A DNA stretch of 24,635 nucleotides from the NCBI GenBank assembly GCA_041946825.1, contig JBHGBD010000046.1, positions 1 to 24,635 of the forward strand, read 5' to 3'. A model generated the notes under the pieces. That model saw only the letters and a list, made by a program, of their open reading frames with translations. It did no database searches and had not been told where the DNA came from. Source of the DNA: CAZTHM01 sp041946825 (GTDB lineage: Bacteria > Acidobacteriota > Terriglobia > UBA7540). A program made the position numbers and the translations under genes. How positions within the stretch are numbered: position 1 is the first letter of the stretch; each line of letters starts with the position of its first letter. This document shows positions 6,891-15,583 of the stretch, piece after piece.

Positions 6891-7058
6891 CTGTTGTCTT
6901 GCTCCTTGAATCGATCTTCCTCTGCCGAACGTAGCAGCCTATTCGCTTCGATGTCAAGTCGCGCCGCGTTGTTGCATCGCGTGAGCAAGCCTCTCCTGCC
7001 GTGTCGTATAATTCCCGGGAGCATCAGCATTCGTCACGTTCGCGAAACGAGGGTTCGA

Positions 7059-9080
7059 GTGGCCAAGAATCTGGAAAAGGAAGTCGCCAGGCTCCGCGAT
7101 GATATCCGCCATCACGAGTATCGCTACTACGTCCTGAACGATCCGGAAATTTCCGACTTCGAGTTCGACAAGCTGATGCGGCGCTTGCAGGACCTGGAGA
7201 CGCAGCATCCCGAGCTCGTCACGCCAGACTCTCCCACGCAGCGGGTGGGCGGGCAGCCCGCCGCGCAGTTCACCAAGGTCCGCCACTCCGTTTCCATGAT
7301 GAGCCTGGACAACACCTACTCGGTGGACGAGCTGCGCGAGTTCGACCGGCGGGTGCGCGAACTCTCGGGGCGCGAGCGTGTCGACTACGTCGCCGAGCTC
7401 AAGCTCGATGGGCTCTCGATGTCGCTGGCCTATGAAGACGGCGCGCTCGCGCGCGGGGTGACGCGCGGCGATGGCACGACCGGCGAAGACGTGACGGGGA
7501 ACGTCAAAACCATCCGCTCGGTTCCGCTGCGCATCGATGCAAAGAAACTCGACGTCATCGGCAAGCCGGCGCGCTTCGAAGTCCGCGGCGAAGTCATCAT
7601 GACCCTCAAGGCGTTTGAAGAGGCCAACGCGCGACGCGAGGCGGCGGGCGAGCCGAAATTCGCCAACCCGCGCAATTCCGCCGCGGGAACGATGCGCCAG
7701 CTCGACCCGCGCATCGTTGCGGAGCGCAAGCTCGACATGTATCTGTACTTGCTGCTCGTCAACGGACGCCCGCCGATTGCCGAGCATTCGAAAGCGCTCG
7801 ACACCCTGTCAAAACTCGGATTCAAAGTGAATCCGCACCGCAAGCTCTGCCGGTCGTTCGACGAATTGCTCGCCTACATCCAGGAATGGGAGACGAAGCG
7901 CGATTCGCTCGAATACGAGATTGACGGGATCGTTGTCAAGGTGAATGACACGCGCCTGTGGGAAGAACTCGGCACGACGGCGAAATCGCCGCGCTGGGCT
8001 TCGGCGTACAAGTTCGCTCCTCGGCAAGCTGACACGCTACTCGAGAAAATAACTTTCCAAGTCGGGCGTACCGGAGTGCTGACACCAGTGGCCGACCTTA
8101 AGCCGGTCTTCCTTTTCTCAGTGCCACCCTCAGGGACGACCATTAGTCGAGCAACACTACACAACTGGGATGAAATCTTACGTCTGGACGTTCGACCTGG
8201 CGACACGGTTCGTATTCAGAGGGCTGGAGATGTCATCCCCCAGATTGTCGAGGTAGTCAGTCGTCCATCGACTCGAGGGGAACTCGAGGTCCCTGAAACC
8301 TGTCCTGCCTGCGGTGCGAAGGTGCACCGCAGCGAGGGTGAAGTCGCCTATCGCTGCGTCAATGCCGCGTGCCCCGCGCGGCTGAAGGAGTCGCTGCTCT
8401 ATTTCGCCGGACGCCGCGCCATGAACATCGACGGCCTGGGCGACAAACTGGTGGATCAGCTCGTCGATAAAGGTCTGGTACGCGATGTCGCCGACCTTTA
8501 CAGCCTGACGCACGAACAACTCGCCAACCTCGAACGCATGGCGGAGAAGTCGGCGCAGAACCTGATGGAGGAAATTGAGAACAGCAAGAAGGCGGAGCTG
8601 CCGCGGCTGATCTTTGCGCTCGGCATTCGCTTTGTGGGCGAGCGGACGGGGCAACTCCTCGCCGACCATTTCGGCTCGCTCGACAAGCTGGCGAAAGCGA
8701 CGGAAGAAGAACTATTCGAAGTCGAAGAGGTCGGCCCGCGCGTTGCCGAGGCGATTCGCGAATTCTTCGACGAAAAACGCAACCGCGAGGTCATCGAGAA
8801 ACTGCGCAAGGCGGGGCTGCAGTTTGAGCAGAAGAAAGCTCGCAAGGCGGAAGGCAAGCTGGCCGGAAAGCAGTTCGTCCTGACCGGCACGCTGCCTACT
8901 TACTCGCGCGACGAAGCCACGCGCCTGATCGAAGAGGCCGGCGGGCGCGTGATCGGCTCGGTCAGCAAGAAAACCGACTACGTCGTTGTCGGCTCCGACC
9001 CCGGCTCGAAACTCGACAAGGCGAAATCGCTCGGCGTCAAGACGATCGACGAAGCGGGGTTGATGAAGCTCCTCGCGTAG
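7059..9080 (+). CDS. ligA: NAD-dependent DNA ligase LigA
   Basis: A 673-residue NAD+-dependent ligase that seals nicks in replication and repair. Seen: the N-terminal Ia domain (HHEYRYYVLNDPEISDFEFDKL, 18-39), the adenylated lysine K115 in ELKLDGLS, the nucleotide-binding RGDGTTGEDVT, an OB-fold region with VGRTGVLTPVA and SRATLHNWDEI, and a Cys4 zinc finger (C415, C418, C433, C438). Helix-hairpin-helix repeats and a C-terminal BRCT domain (about 595-673) follow. I chose the GTG at 7059 because it gives the normal family length and start (MAKNLEKEVARL); the frame is open much further upstream, where it only shadows minus-strand genes. Bases ~8015-8320 differ from the rest of the gene in codon use (see findings). 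Confidence 0.98.
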   Translation: MAKNLEKEVARLRDDIRHHEYRYYVLNDPEISDFEFDKLMRRLQDLETQHPELVTPDSPTQRVGGQPAAQFTKVRHSVSMMSLDNTYSVDELREFDRRVRELSGRERVDYVAELKLDGLSMSLAYEDGALARGVTRGDGTTGEDVTGNVKTIRSVPLRIDAKKLDVIGKPARFEVRGEVIMTLKAFEEANARREAAGEPKFANPRNSAAGTMRQLDPRIVAERKLDMYLYLLLVNGRPPIAEHSKALDTLSKLGFKVNPHRKLCRSFDELLAYIQEWETKRDSLEYEIDGIVVKVNDTRLWEELGTTAKSPRWASAYKFAPRQADTLLEKITFQVGRTGVLTPVADLKPVFLFSVPPSGTTISRATLHNWDEILRLDVRPGDTVRIQRAGDVIPQIVEVVSRPSTRGELEVPETCPACGAKVHRSEGEVAYRCVNAACPARLKESLLYFAGRRAMNIDGLGDKLVDQLVDKGLVRDVADLYSLTHEQLANLERMAEKSAQNLMEEIENSKKAELPRLIFALGIRFVGERTGQLLADHFGSLDKLAKATEEELFEVEEVGPRVAEAIREFFDEKRNREVIEKLRKAGLQFEQKKARKAEGKLAGKQFVLTGTLPTYSRDEATRLIEEAGGRVIGSVSKKTDYVVVGSDPGSKLDKAKSLGVKTIDEAGLMKLLA

Positions 9081-9160
9081 CGCAGTCGTCGAGTTCCATG
9101 CGAGCAGTTGCGTTACGCAGTAATACGCTGTATCATGAGTCTTCCGGAGGGCTCGGTTTA

Positions 9161-9397
9161 ATGGGAAAGACGACGATTACATTCAGGTTGGACACCGACA
9201 AGCGGGAGGCGCTGGATTCGATCGCGGAGGTTACCGACCGCGACCGCAGCTATGTCTTGAACGAAGCAATTGATGCCTACCTTGACGCGCACCAATGGCA
9301 GGTTGCGCACATCGAAAAGGGGCTGCGGCAGGCACAAGCGGGACAATTCGCGACTGACAAGGAAGTAGCAAAAGCATTCGCGCGGTGGCGTCGGTGA
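9161..9397 (+). CDS. Ribbon-helix-helix antitoxin (ParD/CopG-like)
   Basis: A 78-residue protein. The N-terminal strand KTTITFRLDTDKREALDSIA (3-22) followed by DRSYVLNEAIDAYLD (28-42) is a canonical ribbon-helix-helix DNA-binding domain. The C-terminal helical tail (HIEKGLRQAQAGQFATDKEV) is the usual toxin-binding arm of ParD-type antitoxins. I chose the ATG at 9161 because GGAGG lies at 9146-9150; the frame is open further upstream without a better start. Its stop overlaps the start of the ParE toxin gene (GTGA), so the two are coupled. It should repress its own promoter and neutralise the toxin. Confidence 0.92.
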   Translation: MGKTTITFRLDTDKREALDSIAEVTDRDRSYVLNEAIDAYLDAHQWQVAHIEKGLRQAQAGQFATDKEVAKAFARWRR

Positions 9398-9678
9398 AGC
9401 TTCGCTGGACTCGCCTCGCCATCGAAGATCTCAATCACGCCCACGACTACATCGCGGCACGCAACCCGTCAGCCGCCCACTCGGTCATCAGCAGAATCCA
9501 ATCAGCCCTCCACGCCCTCCATGTCCATCCCTTGATTGGACGCAAGGGGAGAGTGGAAGGGACGCGCGAACTCGTCATCTCTGGCACGCCTTTTATCGTT
9601 GCTTATCGGATTGGGCGGGCAAGGATTGAAGTCCTCGCTGTGATCCACGGCGCTCGCCGTTGGCCGGACACGCTCTAA
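9394..9678 (+). CDS. RelE/ParE-family toxin
   Basis: A 94-residue basic protein. It matches the ParE fold: KLRWTRLAIEDLNHAHDYIA (helices 1-2), 'HPLIGRKGRVEGTRELVI' in the middle and the C-terminal 'FIVAYRI..RIEVLAVIHGARRWP' strand-Arg motif. ParE toxins poison DNA gyrase; RelE relatives cleave mRNA on the ribosome. The HGARRWP ending fits the ParE branch. GTG at 9394 overlaps the antitoxin stop by 4 nt; a GTG at 9385 is an in-frame alternative adding three residues. Its own 3' end overlaps the convergent metallopeptidase gene by 4 bp. Confidence 0.9.
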   Translation: MKLRWTRLAIEDLNHAHDYIAARNPSAAHSVISRIQSALHALHVHPLIGRKGRVEGTRELVISGTPFIVAYRIGRARIEVLAVIHGARRWPDTL

Positions 9679-11075
9679 AAAGTACGAAGCCACGTCAGCA
9701 TCGCGTCAGTCTGCGCGGCGGGGACGCCTTCGGCCCAGCGGACTTCGTCGCCCTGGCGGAGGAGGATGGTGTTGCCGTTCGCGGCGGAGCCGATGAAGAG
9801 GTCGGTCGATGACCGCTTGTCGGCGGCGAGTTCGGGATACTTCTTCGCCAGAATCGCATGGTAGTCGCGGAAGAAGTTGAGCGCGGTTTCGGCGCTTGCC
9901 CAGCGGGTGCGCGCGACGAGTGCGAAGCGGTCGGGGCTTGAACCCGCATAGAGAACGAAGCGGTCGGCGAGCCAGCCCGACGCGACTTGCTTGGCTTCGT
10001 CCTCCGAAATGAGTTGCCCGAGCACAGAGTAGTACCCGAGTTCGCCCTCAGTATTCCCGGTCAGAAAGTTCAGTCCCGCGACTCCATCCAGCGCGGGAGG
10101 CCGCGGCAGTGAGATCTCCGCTGGCGGGGACGTCGCGTTGAAGTAGACGGACGGCTCGAAGATTTCGCGCGTGGTCGCCGGCGGATTTGGAAAGAGCTCG
10201 TTCAGCCTTTTCCATCCCCCCGACTGCAATCCCCGCTGCATGAAGCCCATGCCCTGCGCGTAGGGGAAGAGCGCCTGCATGCGGAAGAAAAACGGCGCTG
10301 TCGTGAAGGCGGGAAACTCGCTCATCTGCTTGTTGACCATGCTCGCCATCAGCGCGCCGAGCTCCGGCATGTTGGCCAGGTCCATCTGCCCGAGCACCTT
10401 TTGCATCATGGCGGCCATGGCGTAGCCTTCGACAACCGCCTGGCGCGCGGCGGTGGCATCGTCGTTCGCGCGCGCGGCGTGCAGGAATTTGTCCATGTCG
10501 TAATTCTGGTCCTGGAGGGCGTGGGTCAGTTCGTGGGCGAGCACCAGGCGCTGCATCTCCTCGGTCGGCCAGTCGGCGATGAACATGGTTTTGCGGCGGG
10601 CGTCGTAGATTCCCGCCGCCTGCTCCGTATAGAAGTTGATGAGGAATTTCGCCAGGTCAAAATCGCTCGACACCAGCCCGAACGCCCGCAGCACGGCTTC
10701 CTGGGTTTGAATCTCGCGCGGCGTGTACTCTTCGCCGAGGGTCTGCTCCAGAACTTTCTTCATCTCCGCGCGCGAGACGATTCGCTTCTTCAGCGGCGCG
10801 CGGACCGACAGGCCGGTGATGCGGCTCATCTCCTGGAGAACGTCGTCGGCGGTGGCGAGCAGTGAAGGCGCCGGAGCGGCAGCCTGCGGGGCTTGGGCGA
10901 GGGCGGGGCAGGGAGTGAGCGCAAGAGGGAAGAGCGCAAAGAAGAAGATTGAAAAACGAAAAGCGAAATTCGAAACTCGAAAATGGAAACTGGAAACTGG
11001 CAACTGGCAACTGGCAACTGGGAACCGGCAACCGGGAACCGGCAACCGGGAACGCGTCTTCAGTGATTTGACCAT
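9675..11075 (-). CDS. Secreted zinc metallopeptidase-like protein with HELTH motif
   Basis: A 466-residue protein. A HExxH zinc-site motif, HELTH, is at 181-185 in LVLAHELTHALQDQNYD. A hydrophobic segment FFFALFPLALTPCPALAQA (about 44-62) looks like a signal peptide. The ~40 residues in front of it (RLPVPGCRFPVASCQLPVSS...) are the translation of a 13-unit 7-bp repeat and have a 7-residue period. No ATG, GTG or TTG lies between the repeat and the hydrophobic core, so the start must be the ATG at 11075 or a TTG inside the repeat. The rest is a helical domain found in unnamed secreted proteins. Substrate and third zinc ligand are not identified. Its start codon lies inside the divergent rnpB promoter region. 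Confidence 0.82.
   Translation of the reverse strand: MVKSLKTRSRLPVPGCRFPVASCQLPVSSFHFRVSNFAFRFSIFFFALFPLALTPCPALAQAPQAAAPAPSLLATADDVLQEMSRITGLSVRAPLKKRIVSRAEMKKVLEQTLGEEYTPREIQTQEAVLRAFGLVSSDFDLAKFLINFYTEQAAGIYDARRKTMFIADWPTEEMQRLVLAHELTHALQDQNYDMDKFLHAARANDDATAARQAVVEGYAMAAMMQKVLGQMDLANMPELGALMASMVNKQMSEFPAFTTAPFFFRMQALFPYAQGMGFMQRGLQSGGWKRLNELFPNPPATTREIFEPSVYFNATSPPAEISLPRPPALDGVAGLNFLTGNTEGELGYYSVLGQLISEDEAKQVASGWLADRFVLYAGSSPDRFALVARTRWASAETALNFFRDYHAILAKKYPELAADKRSSTDLFIGSAANGNTILLRQGDEVRWAEGVPAAQTDAMLTWLRTF
10965..11055 (+). repeat. 7-bp tandem repeat, GAAACTG to GGAACCG gradient (13 units)
   Basis: Exactly 13 heptamers in register: GAAATTC, GAAACTC, GAAAATG, GAAACTG twice, GCAACTG three times, then GGAACCG and GCAACCG alternating. 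The unit drifts gradually along the array, as expected if new copies arise from neighbours. The array encodes the N-terminus of the HELTH protein on the minus strand. The length equals that of the array at 4907-4997 (91 bp). Confidence 0.92.
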
Positions 11076-11097
11076 AGGCCCATTGGAAGACTATCAT
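11068..11097 (+). promoter_or_regulatory. Sigma-70-type promoter of rnpB
   Basis: TTGACC (11068-11073) and TATCAT (11092-11097) are separated by 18 bp. Transcription would begin near 11104, which is exactly where the P1 stem of the RNase P RNA starts (11105). The agreement between promoter and RNA 5' end is the main support. Confidence 0.75.
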
Positions 11098-11104
11098 GAA
11101 AGAT

Positions 11105-11629
11105 GCGCGAGTCAGCCGGGCGATCGCTGCCCCGTCCGAGCGTCCCGATGTACTTCATCGGGACTGGCATGGACGGGGGAGAGGAAAGTCCGAACTCCAC
11201 AGGGCAGTGTGCTCGCTAACGGCGAGGGTCGGCGGGGGATTCCTTCGGGACGTACGCCGCCGGCACGGAAAGTGCCACAGAAAATATACCGCCTCATTTT
11301 CTCCCGTTATGCGGGATCGGAGATGCGGCAAGGGTGAAAAGGTGCGGTCCGATCCATCGGACCCCGCGTAGCGGGGTAAGAGCGCACCGCCCCGGTGGTG
11401 ACGCCGGGGGCAGGGAAAACCCCACACGGAGCAAGACCAAATAGGAGAGGAGGGGCTGCCCGCTCCGCAATGCCGCCACCCCGCCGCGAACAGCGGCGTC
11501 GAGCGACGACAGGCGACTCTCGGGTAGGTCGCTGGATCCCGCGAGTAATCGCGGGGCTAGAGGAATGATCGCCATCCGTCCCGCCCTGCGGGACGGGACA
11601 CAGAATTCGGCTTACAGGCTGGCTCGCGC
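11105..11629 (+). ncRNA. rnpB: RNase P RNA (bacterial type A), enlarged
   Basis: The catalytic RNA that removes 5' leaders from pre-tRNAs. P1 is GCGCGAGTCAGCC (11105-11117) pairing with GGCTGGCTCGCGC (11617-11629). P2 is GGCGATC (11119-11125) with GATCGCC (11567-11573). Conserved core words are present: GAGGAAAGTCC (11181-11191), CCACAGAAAATATACCGCC near 11275-11293, GGTGCGGT with AAGAGCGCACCGC, GGAGCAAGACCAAATAGG near 11428-11445, and ACAGAATTCGGCTTA near 11600. At about 525 nt it is clearly longer than the E. coli RNA (377 nt). Extra hairpins sit in P3, at the P12 tip and between P2 and P4. All core elements remain, so it should be functional. Confidence 0.96.
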
Positions 11630-11788
11630 GCTTTGTGTTTGAACCTGAAGTCTGAGGAGGGTCCGCCCGGACGGTCTCCGTTCGTGGTCGGCGGCCTCCT
11701 CCGAGTCTTCCTCGCAGAGTTCGGAACGCCAAGGCGCCCGCGCGCGGTCGCTGGTTCGCGAGCGCTCGATGAATTCCACCGGACAACC

Positions 11789-14122
11789 TTGAGCACGCGA
11801 ACCGGAACTTCTGGAAAATCCCTGTTTGCCCTGGCGGCGCGGGTTGTTGCTTCGGTGGGAGCGATGGCCATGGCCCTCGCCGTGTCCCCTGGCCTCCTCT
11901 GGCCTCAGCAGGACGCCCCGGCTCTCTCCCGAAGGGCGAAAGCCTACAAGCTCGACAGGCCCCCGGAACTCGACGGCCGCGTGGACGATGAGTGGATGGC
12001 CTTCGAGCCCGCGCGTGATTTCATCCAGCAACTCCCGCAGGAAGGTCAACCAGCCACTGAGCCGACGGAAGTCCGGGTCGGCTACACGCAGGACACGCTC
12101 TACTTCGCGGTCATTTGCTTTGACTCCGAGCCCGCCGCCATCCGCTCGACGCAGGGCCGGCGCGATGGCGTGCTGGACCAGACGGACGCCTTTCAGATCC
12201 TGATCGATCCGTATAACGACAACCAGAACGGATACATCTTCGCGACATCCGCGGCGGGCATCGAGTACGACGCGCAAATCGTCCATGGCGGCCAGTCGCG
12301 CCAGGTGGGCGGTCCGCCGCGCGCCGGACAGTCGGGCGGGAGCGGCACGGCGGGCGCGCAGTCCGGCGGCATTTCTTCCTTCAATCTCAACTGGGACGGT
12401 GTCTGGAAAGTGAAGACCCGGATTACGAGCCGCGGCTGGGAGGCGGAGTTTGCGATTCCGCTGCGCACGCTGCGCTTCAACTCCGGGCGCGACGAAGTCT
12501 GGGGCGTCAACTTCATGCGTAACCTGCGCCGCAAGAACGAGCAGTCGTACTGGTCGCCCGTCCCGCGCGCATTCGATTTGCAGCGCGTCTCGCTGGCGGG
12601 CGATCTCGCCGGAGTCGAGGCGAAATTCCGGCGCAGCCTGCAGATCGTCCCCTTCGTCGTTGGAGGCGTACAGCAGGACTACACGCACGACCCTGCCATC
12701 AAGAAGTATTCCCCCGAAGTGGGGATGGACCTGAAGTACACGCTCACCTCAAGCCTGACTCTGGATGTGACCGCGAACACCGACTTTGCGCAGGTCGAGG
12801 TGGACGAAGAGCAGGTGAACCTGACCCGCTTCGATTTGTTCTTTCCGGAGAAGCGCCCGTTCTTCCTCGAGAACTCGGGTTACTTTTCGGTTGGCACGCC
12901 GCAGGAGGTGGAACTCTTCTTCAGCCGGCGGATCGGGATTGACTCTTCGGGCGCGCAGATTCCCATTGTTGGCGGCGCGCGGCTGTCGGGAAAGCAGGGA
13001 CGGTACAACATCGGCCTGCTCAACATGCAGACGGAGGGAGTGTTGGACGTGGCGCCGGCGAACAACTTCACGGTGGCGCGGCTGGCGCGCGAATTCGGAG
13101 CGCGAAGCTCGGTGGGCGTGATCGCCATCAATAAGTCGCCGACCGGCCCGCGCGCCGACCTCTACCATTCCAACCAGACTTATGGCCTGGATGCCAATAT
13201 CGGCGTGGGTGCAGACCTCACGTTCTTCAACTACCTGGGAAGGACGCAGACCCCGGGCCGCACCGGCAATGACTACGCGGGGAGTTCATCCTTCCTCTAC
13301 TACACGGACCTCGTGCGCGCCGAGGGCGGTTTCACGCAGGTGGGCGAGGACTTCAATCCGGAAGTGGGCTTTGTCAGGCGGGTGGGCTATCGCCGGCCGA
13401 ATTACGGGATCTTCCTGAGCCCGCATCCGAAAAAGAGCCGCGTCATCCGCCGCTTCTGGCCGCATCATCACTGGGAAGGTTTCTACCGCTTTGACGGCCG
13501 CCCCGAGTCGGGCTTCCGGCACAGTGATTTCCGCGTTGACTTCGTCGACGGCAGTTCGGCGGGAATCGCCTACAACAATACTTTCGAGCAGCTCTTCAAG
13601 CCGTTTGAAATTCACCCCGGCGTGGTGCTGCCCGTCGGAGAATATCCATTCAACAACTGGTCAGCGTACGGCAACACGGACCCGAGCGCGCGCCTCTACG
13701 CCAATATCAACTACGCCTGGGGAGAGTTCTATTCCGGGCACATCCGCACGCTCGCGCTGAGCGGGGGCATGCGCTCGGGCTTCCGGTATCTCCTCTCAGC
13801 CAACTACACCCGGAACGACGTCAAGCTGCCGGCAGGCAATTTCGCCACCGACCTGGTGATTCTCCAGTTCACTTATTCCTTCACGCCCAAAAGCTATCTC
13901 CAGTCGCTGATTCAGTACAACAGCACGAGCCACCAGTTTGGCGTGAATCTGCGTTACGCGCTGATTCGCATGGCGAACACCGGGCTCTACGTCGTTTACA
14001 ACAGCCGGTTTGATACTTTGGGAGCTGAGGGCTATGAGGCGACCGGAATGCCGCCCAGCCCCTACCAGCGCACGCTGAACCGCGCCCTGCTGGTGAAGTA
14101 CACTTACCTGTTCAATTTCTAA
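11789..14122 (+). CDS. Outer-membrane DUF5916 protein with CBM9-like N-terminal domain
   Basis: A 777-residue protein from a TTG at 11789, chosen because it places a signal peptide (SLFALAARVVASVGAMAMALAVSP..) at the N-terminus; the frame is open back to 11633, just after rnpB. The N-terminal CBM9/DOMON-like domain is recognised by DRPPELDGRVDDEW, EPTEVRVGYTQDTLYFAV and DAFQILIDPYNDNQNGYIF. The rest matches DUF5916: FNLNWDGVWKVKTR, GWEAEFAIPLRTLRF, WGVNFMRNLRRKNE, FPEKRPFFLENSGYF, then a barrel of alternating strands. It ends in YLFNF, the aromatic C-terminus expected for BAM-dependent insertion. DUF5916 proteins are common in Acidobacteriota and Bacteroidota; the transported or bound ligand is unknown. 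Confidence 0.9.
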   Translation: MSTRTGTSGKSLFALAARVVASVGAMAMALAVSPGLLWPQQDAPALSRRAKAYKLDRPPELDGRVDDEWMAFEPARDFIQQLPQEGQPATEPTEVRVGYTQDTLYFAVICFDSEPAAIRSTQGRRDGVLDQTDAFQILIDPYNDNQNGYIFATSAAGIEYDAQIVHGGQSRQVGGPPRAGQSGGSGTAGAQSGGISSFNLNWDGVWKVKTRITSRGWEAEFAIPLRTLRFNSGRDEVWGVNFMRNLRRKNEQSYWSPVPRAFDLQRVSLAGDLAGVEAKFRRSLQIVPFVVGGVQQDYTHDPAIKKYSPEVGMDLKYTLTSSLTLDVTANTDFAQVEVDEEQVNLTRFDLFFPEKRPFFLENSGYFSVGTPQEVELFFSRRIGIDSSGAQIPIVGGARLSGKQGRYNIGLLNMQTEGVLDVAPANNFTVARLAREFGARSSVGVIAINKSPTGPRADLYHSNQTYGLDANIGVGADLTFFNYLGRTQTPGRTGNDYAGSSSFLYYTDLVRAEGGFTQVGEDFNPEVGFVRRVGYRRPNYGIFLSPHPKKSRVIRRFWPHHHWEGFYRFDGRPESGFRHSDFRVDFVDGSSAGIAYNNTFEQLFKPFEIHPGVVLPVGEYPFNNWSAYGNTDPSARLYANINYAWGEFYSGHIRTLALSGGMRSGFRYLLSANYTRNDVKLPAGNFATDLVILQFTYSFTPKSYLQSLIQYNSTSHQFGVNLRYALIRMANTGLYVVYNSRFDTLGAEGYEATGMPPSPYQRTLNRALLVKYTYLFNF

Positions 14123-14244
14123 GGCGAGCCGCGCGGGTGCAATGATTGTTCCCGTCTTCAGTGTCGCGGCTTGACGATATCACCGCACAATGCGAACCTA
14201 GACAACGGGATCAACGATTTGCAGGCGGCCGGATTTCTTCTGTC

Positions 14245-14274
14245 CCTGAATCCTGAATCCTAGATCCTGAATCC
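14245..14274 (+). repeat. 7-bp tandem repeat, CCTGAAT type (4 units)
   Basis: Heptamers CCTGAAT, CCTGAAT, CCTAGAT, CCTGAAT, then CC. They lie immediately upstream of the aroA start codon (14282), occupying the place where a Shine-Dalgarno would be expected. Confidence 0.8.
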
Positions 14275-14281
14275 TTTTTCC

Positions 14282-15583
14282 ATGTCCCTCTTCTCCTCAA
14301 CCAAGTCGAAAAAGATCCAGCCGGCCAAAAAGCTCGAAGGCACGGTCCGGATGCCCGGCGACAAATCCATTTCGCATCGCTACGCGATGCTGGGAGCGAT
14401 CGCCGAGGGGCCGACGGAAATCCATTTCTTCGCCACCAGCGCCGATTGCCAGAGTACGCTCGACTGCCTGAAGAGCCTGGGAGTGAAGGTCGAGCGGCGC
14501 GAAAACGTCGTGACCATTCAGGGCGCCGGACTCGCGGGGCTGAGGCCGCCCGCCGGAACGCTCGACGCGGGGAATTCCGGCTCGACGATGCGGATGCTCT
14601 CGGGAATTCTCGCCGGGCAGCCGTTCCGGTCGGTGATGAAGGGTGACGCTTCGCTCTCGCGCCGGCCCATGAAGCGCGTCATCGAGCCCCTGACGCAAAT
14701 GGGCGCGCGCATCAAATCGGCCGAAGGCGCCCTGCCGCCGCTCGAAATCGAAGGCGGCGCGCTCAGGCCGATTCGCTACGAGTTGCCCGTCGCCAGCGCG
14801 CAGGTGAAGTCTGCGGTTTTGCTGGCCGGGCTCTTCGCGCCCGGCGAGACGGAAGTCGTCGAGCCCGCCCCGACGCGCGACCACACCGAGATTGCCCTCG
14901 AACAGATGGGCGCGGATATCGGCCGGCACGGAAAGACGATTGCCGTGCGCGGCGGCGCGAAGCTGGAAGGGAAGAAGCTTTACGTTCCCGGTGACATCTC
15001 TTCCGCGGCGTTTTTCATGGTCGCCGGCCTGCTCCTGCCGGAATCAAACCTGGTGATCCGCAACGTCGGCCTGAACCCCACGCGGACGGCCATCCTCGAT
15101 GTTCTGGCGGCGATGGGCGGGCGCGTCAAAGTCATCAACGTCGAGATGCTGAACGGCGAATTGCTCGGCGATCTGCACATCGAGCCCGGCAAGCTGCGGG
15201 GCGGGGAAATCCCGCCCGAGTCGGTTCCGGGACTGATCGACGAGTTGCCGGTGCTTGCGGTCTTCGGCACGCAGACGGAAGAAGGATTGACGTTCCACGG
15301 CGCGGCGGAATTGCGCGTCAAGGAGAGCGACCGGATCGCCGTCGTGGCGGATAACCTGCGGCGCATGGGCGCCGAGGTGGAGGAATTTCCGGACGGCTTA
15401 CGCGTGGCGGGAAATCAGAAACTCAAAGGCGCGGAAATCGAAACTCAAGGCGACCATCGGATCGCCATGGCGTTTGCCGTCGCCGGCCTGGCCGCCGAAG
15501 GAGCCACCCTCATCCGCGACAGCGGGTGCGTGGACGTTTCCTTCCCGGGATTCTTCCAGACTCTCGCGAATGTAGTTGAGTAA
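14282..15583 (+). CDS. aroA: 3-phosphoshikimate 1-carboxyvinyltransferase (EPSP synthase)
   Basis: A 433-residue cytoplasmic enzyme that joins phosphoenolpyruvate to shikimate-3-phosphate, the sixth step of the shikimate pathway to aromatic amino acids. Motifs: MPGDKSISHR (24-33), LDAGNSGSTMR (94-104), GDASLSRRPM (121-130), a VPGLIDELPVL region with the catalytic Asp-Glu, KESDRI, and a C-terminal GDHRIAMAF. The SGSTMR form in place of NAGTAMR, together with the family layout, resembles class II-type enzymes, but I cannot assign glyphosate behaviour from this alone. Length is normal. No good Shine-Dalgarno precedes the ATG because a 7-bp repeat array sits there. It stands apart from other aromatic-pathway genes. 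Confidence 0.97.
   Translation: MSLFSSTKSKKIQPAKKLEGTVRMPGDKSISHRYAMLGAIAEGPTEIHFFATSADCQSTLDCLKSLGVKVERRENVVTIQGAGLAGLRPPAGTLDAGNSGSTMRMLSGILAGQPFRSVMKGDASLSRRPMKRVIEPLTQMGARIKSAEGALPPLEIEGGALRPIRYELPVASAQVKSAVLLAGLFAPGETEVVEPAPTRDHTEIALEQMGADIGRHGKTIAVRGGAKLEGKKLYVPGDISSAAFFMVAGLLLPESNLVIRNVGLNPTRTAILDVLAAMGGRVKVINVEMLNGELLGDLHIEPGKLRGGEIPPESVPGLIDELPVLAVFGTQTEEGLTFHGAAELRVKESDRIAVVADNLRRMGAEVEEFPDGLRVAGNQKLKGAEIETQGDHRIAMAFAVAGLAAEGATLIRDSGCVDVSFPGFFQTLANVVE

Noticed and set aside
6450..7058. In-frame 5' extension of ligA by about 200 codons
   Set aside because: It has no LigA homology, overlaps two minus-strand genes with clear features, and the GTG at 7059 gives the normal family length.
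11633..11788. Upstream start (TTG at 11633) for the DUF5916 protein
   Set aside because: It would put ~50 unrelated residues before the signal peptide and begin 4 nt after the RNase P RNA.
11612..12688. Minus-strand open frame of 358 codons opposite the DUF5916 gene
   Set aside because: The plus strand has a recognisable signal peptide and CBM9/DUF5916 motifs; the minus frame has only shadow composition.
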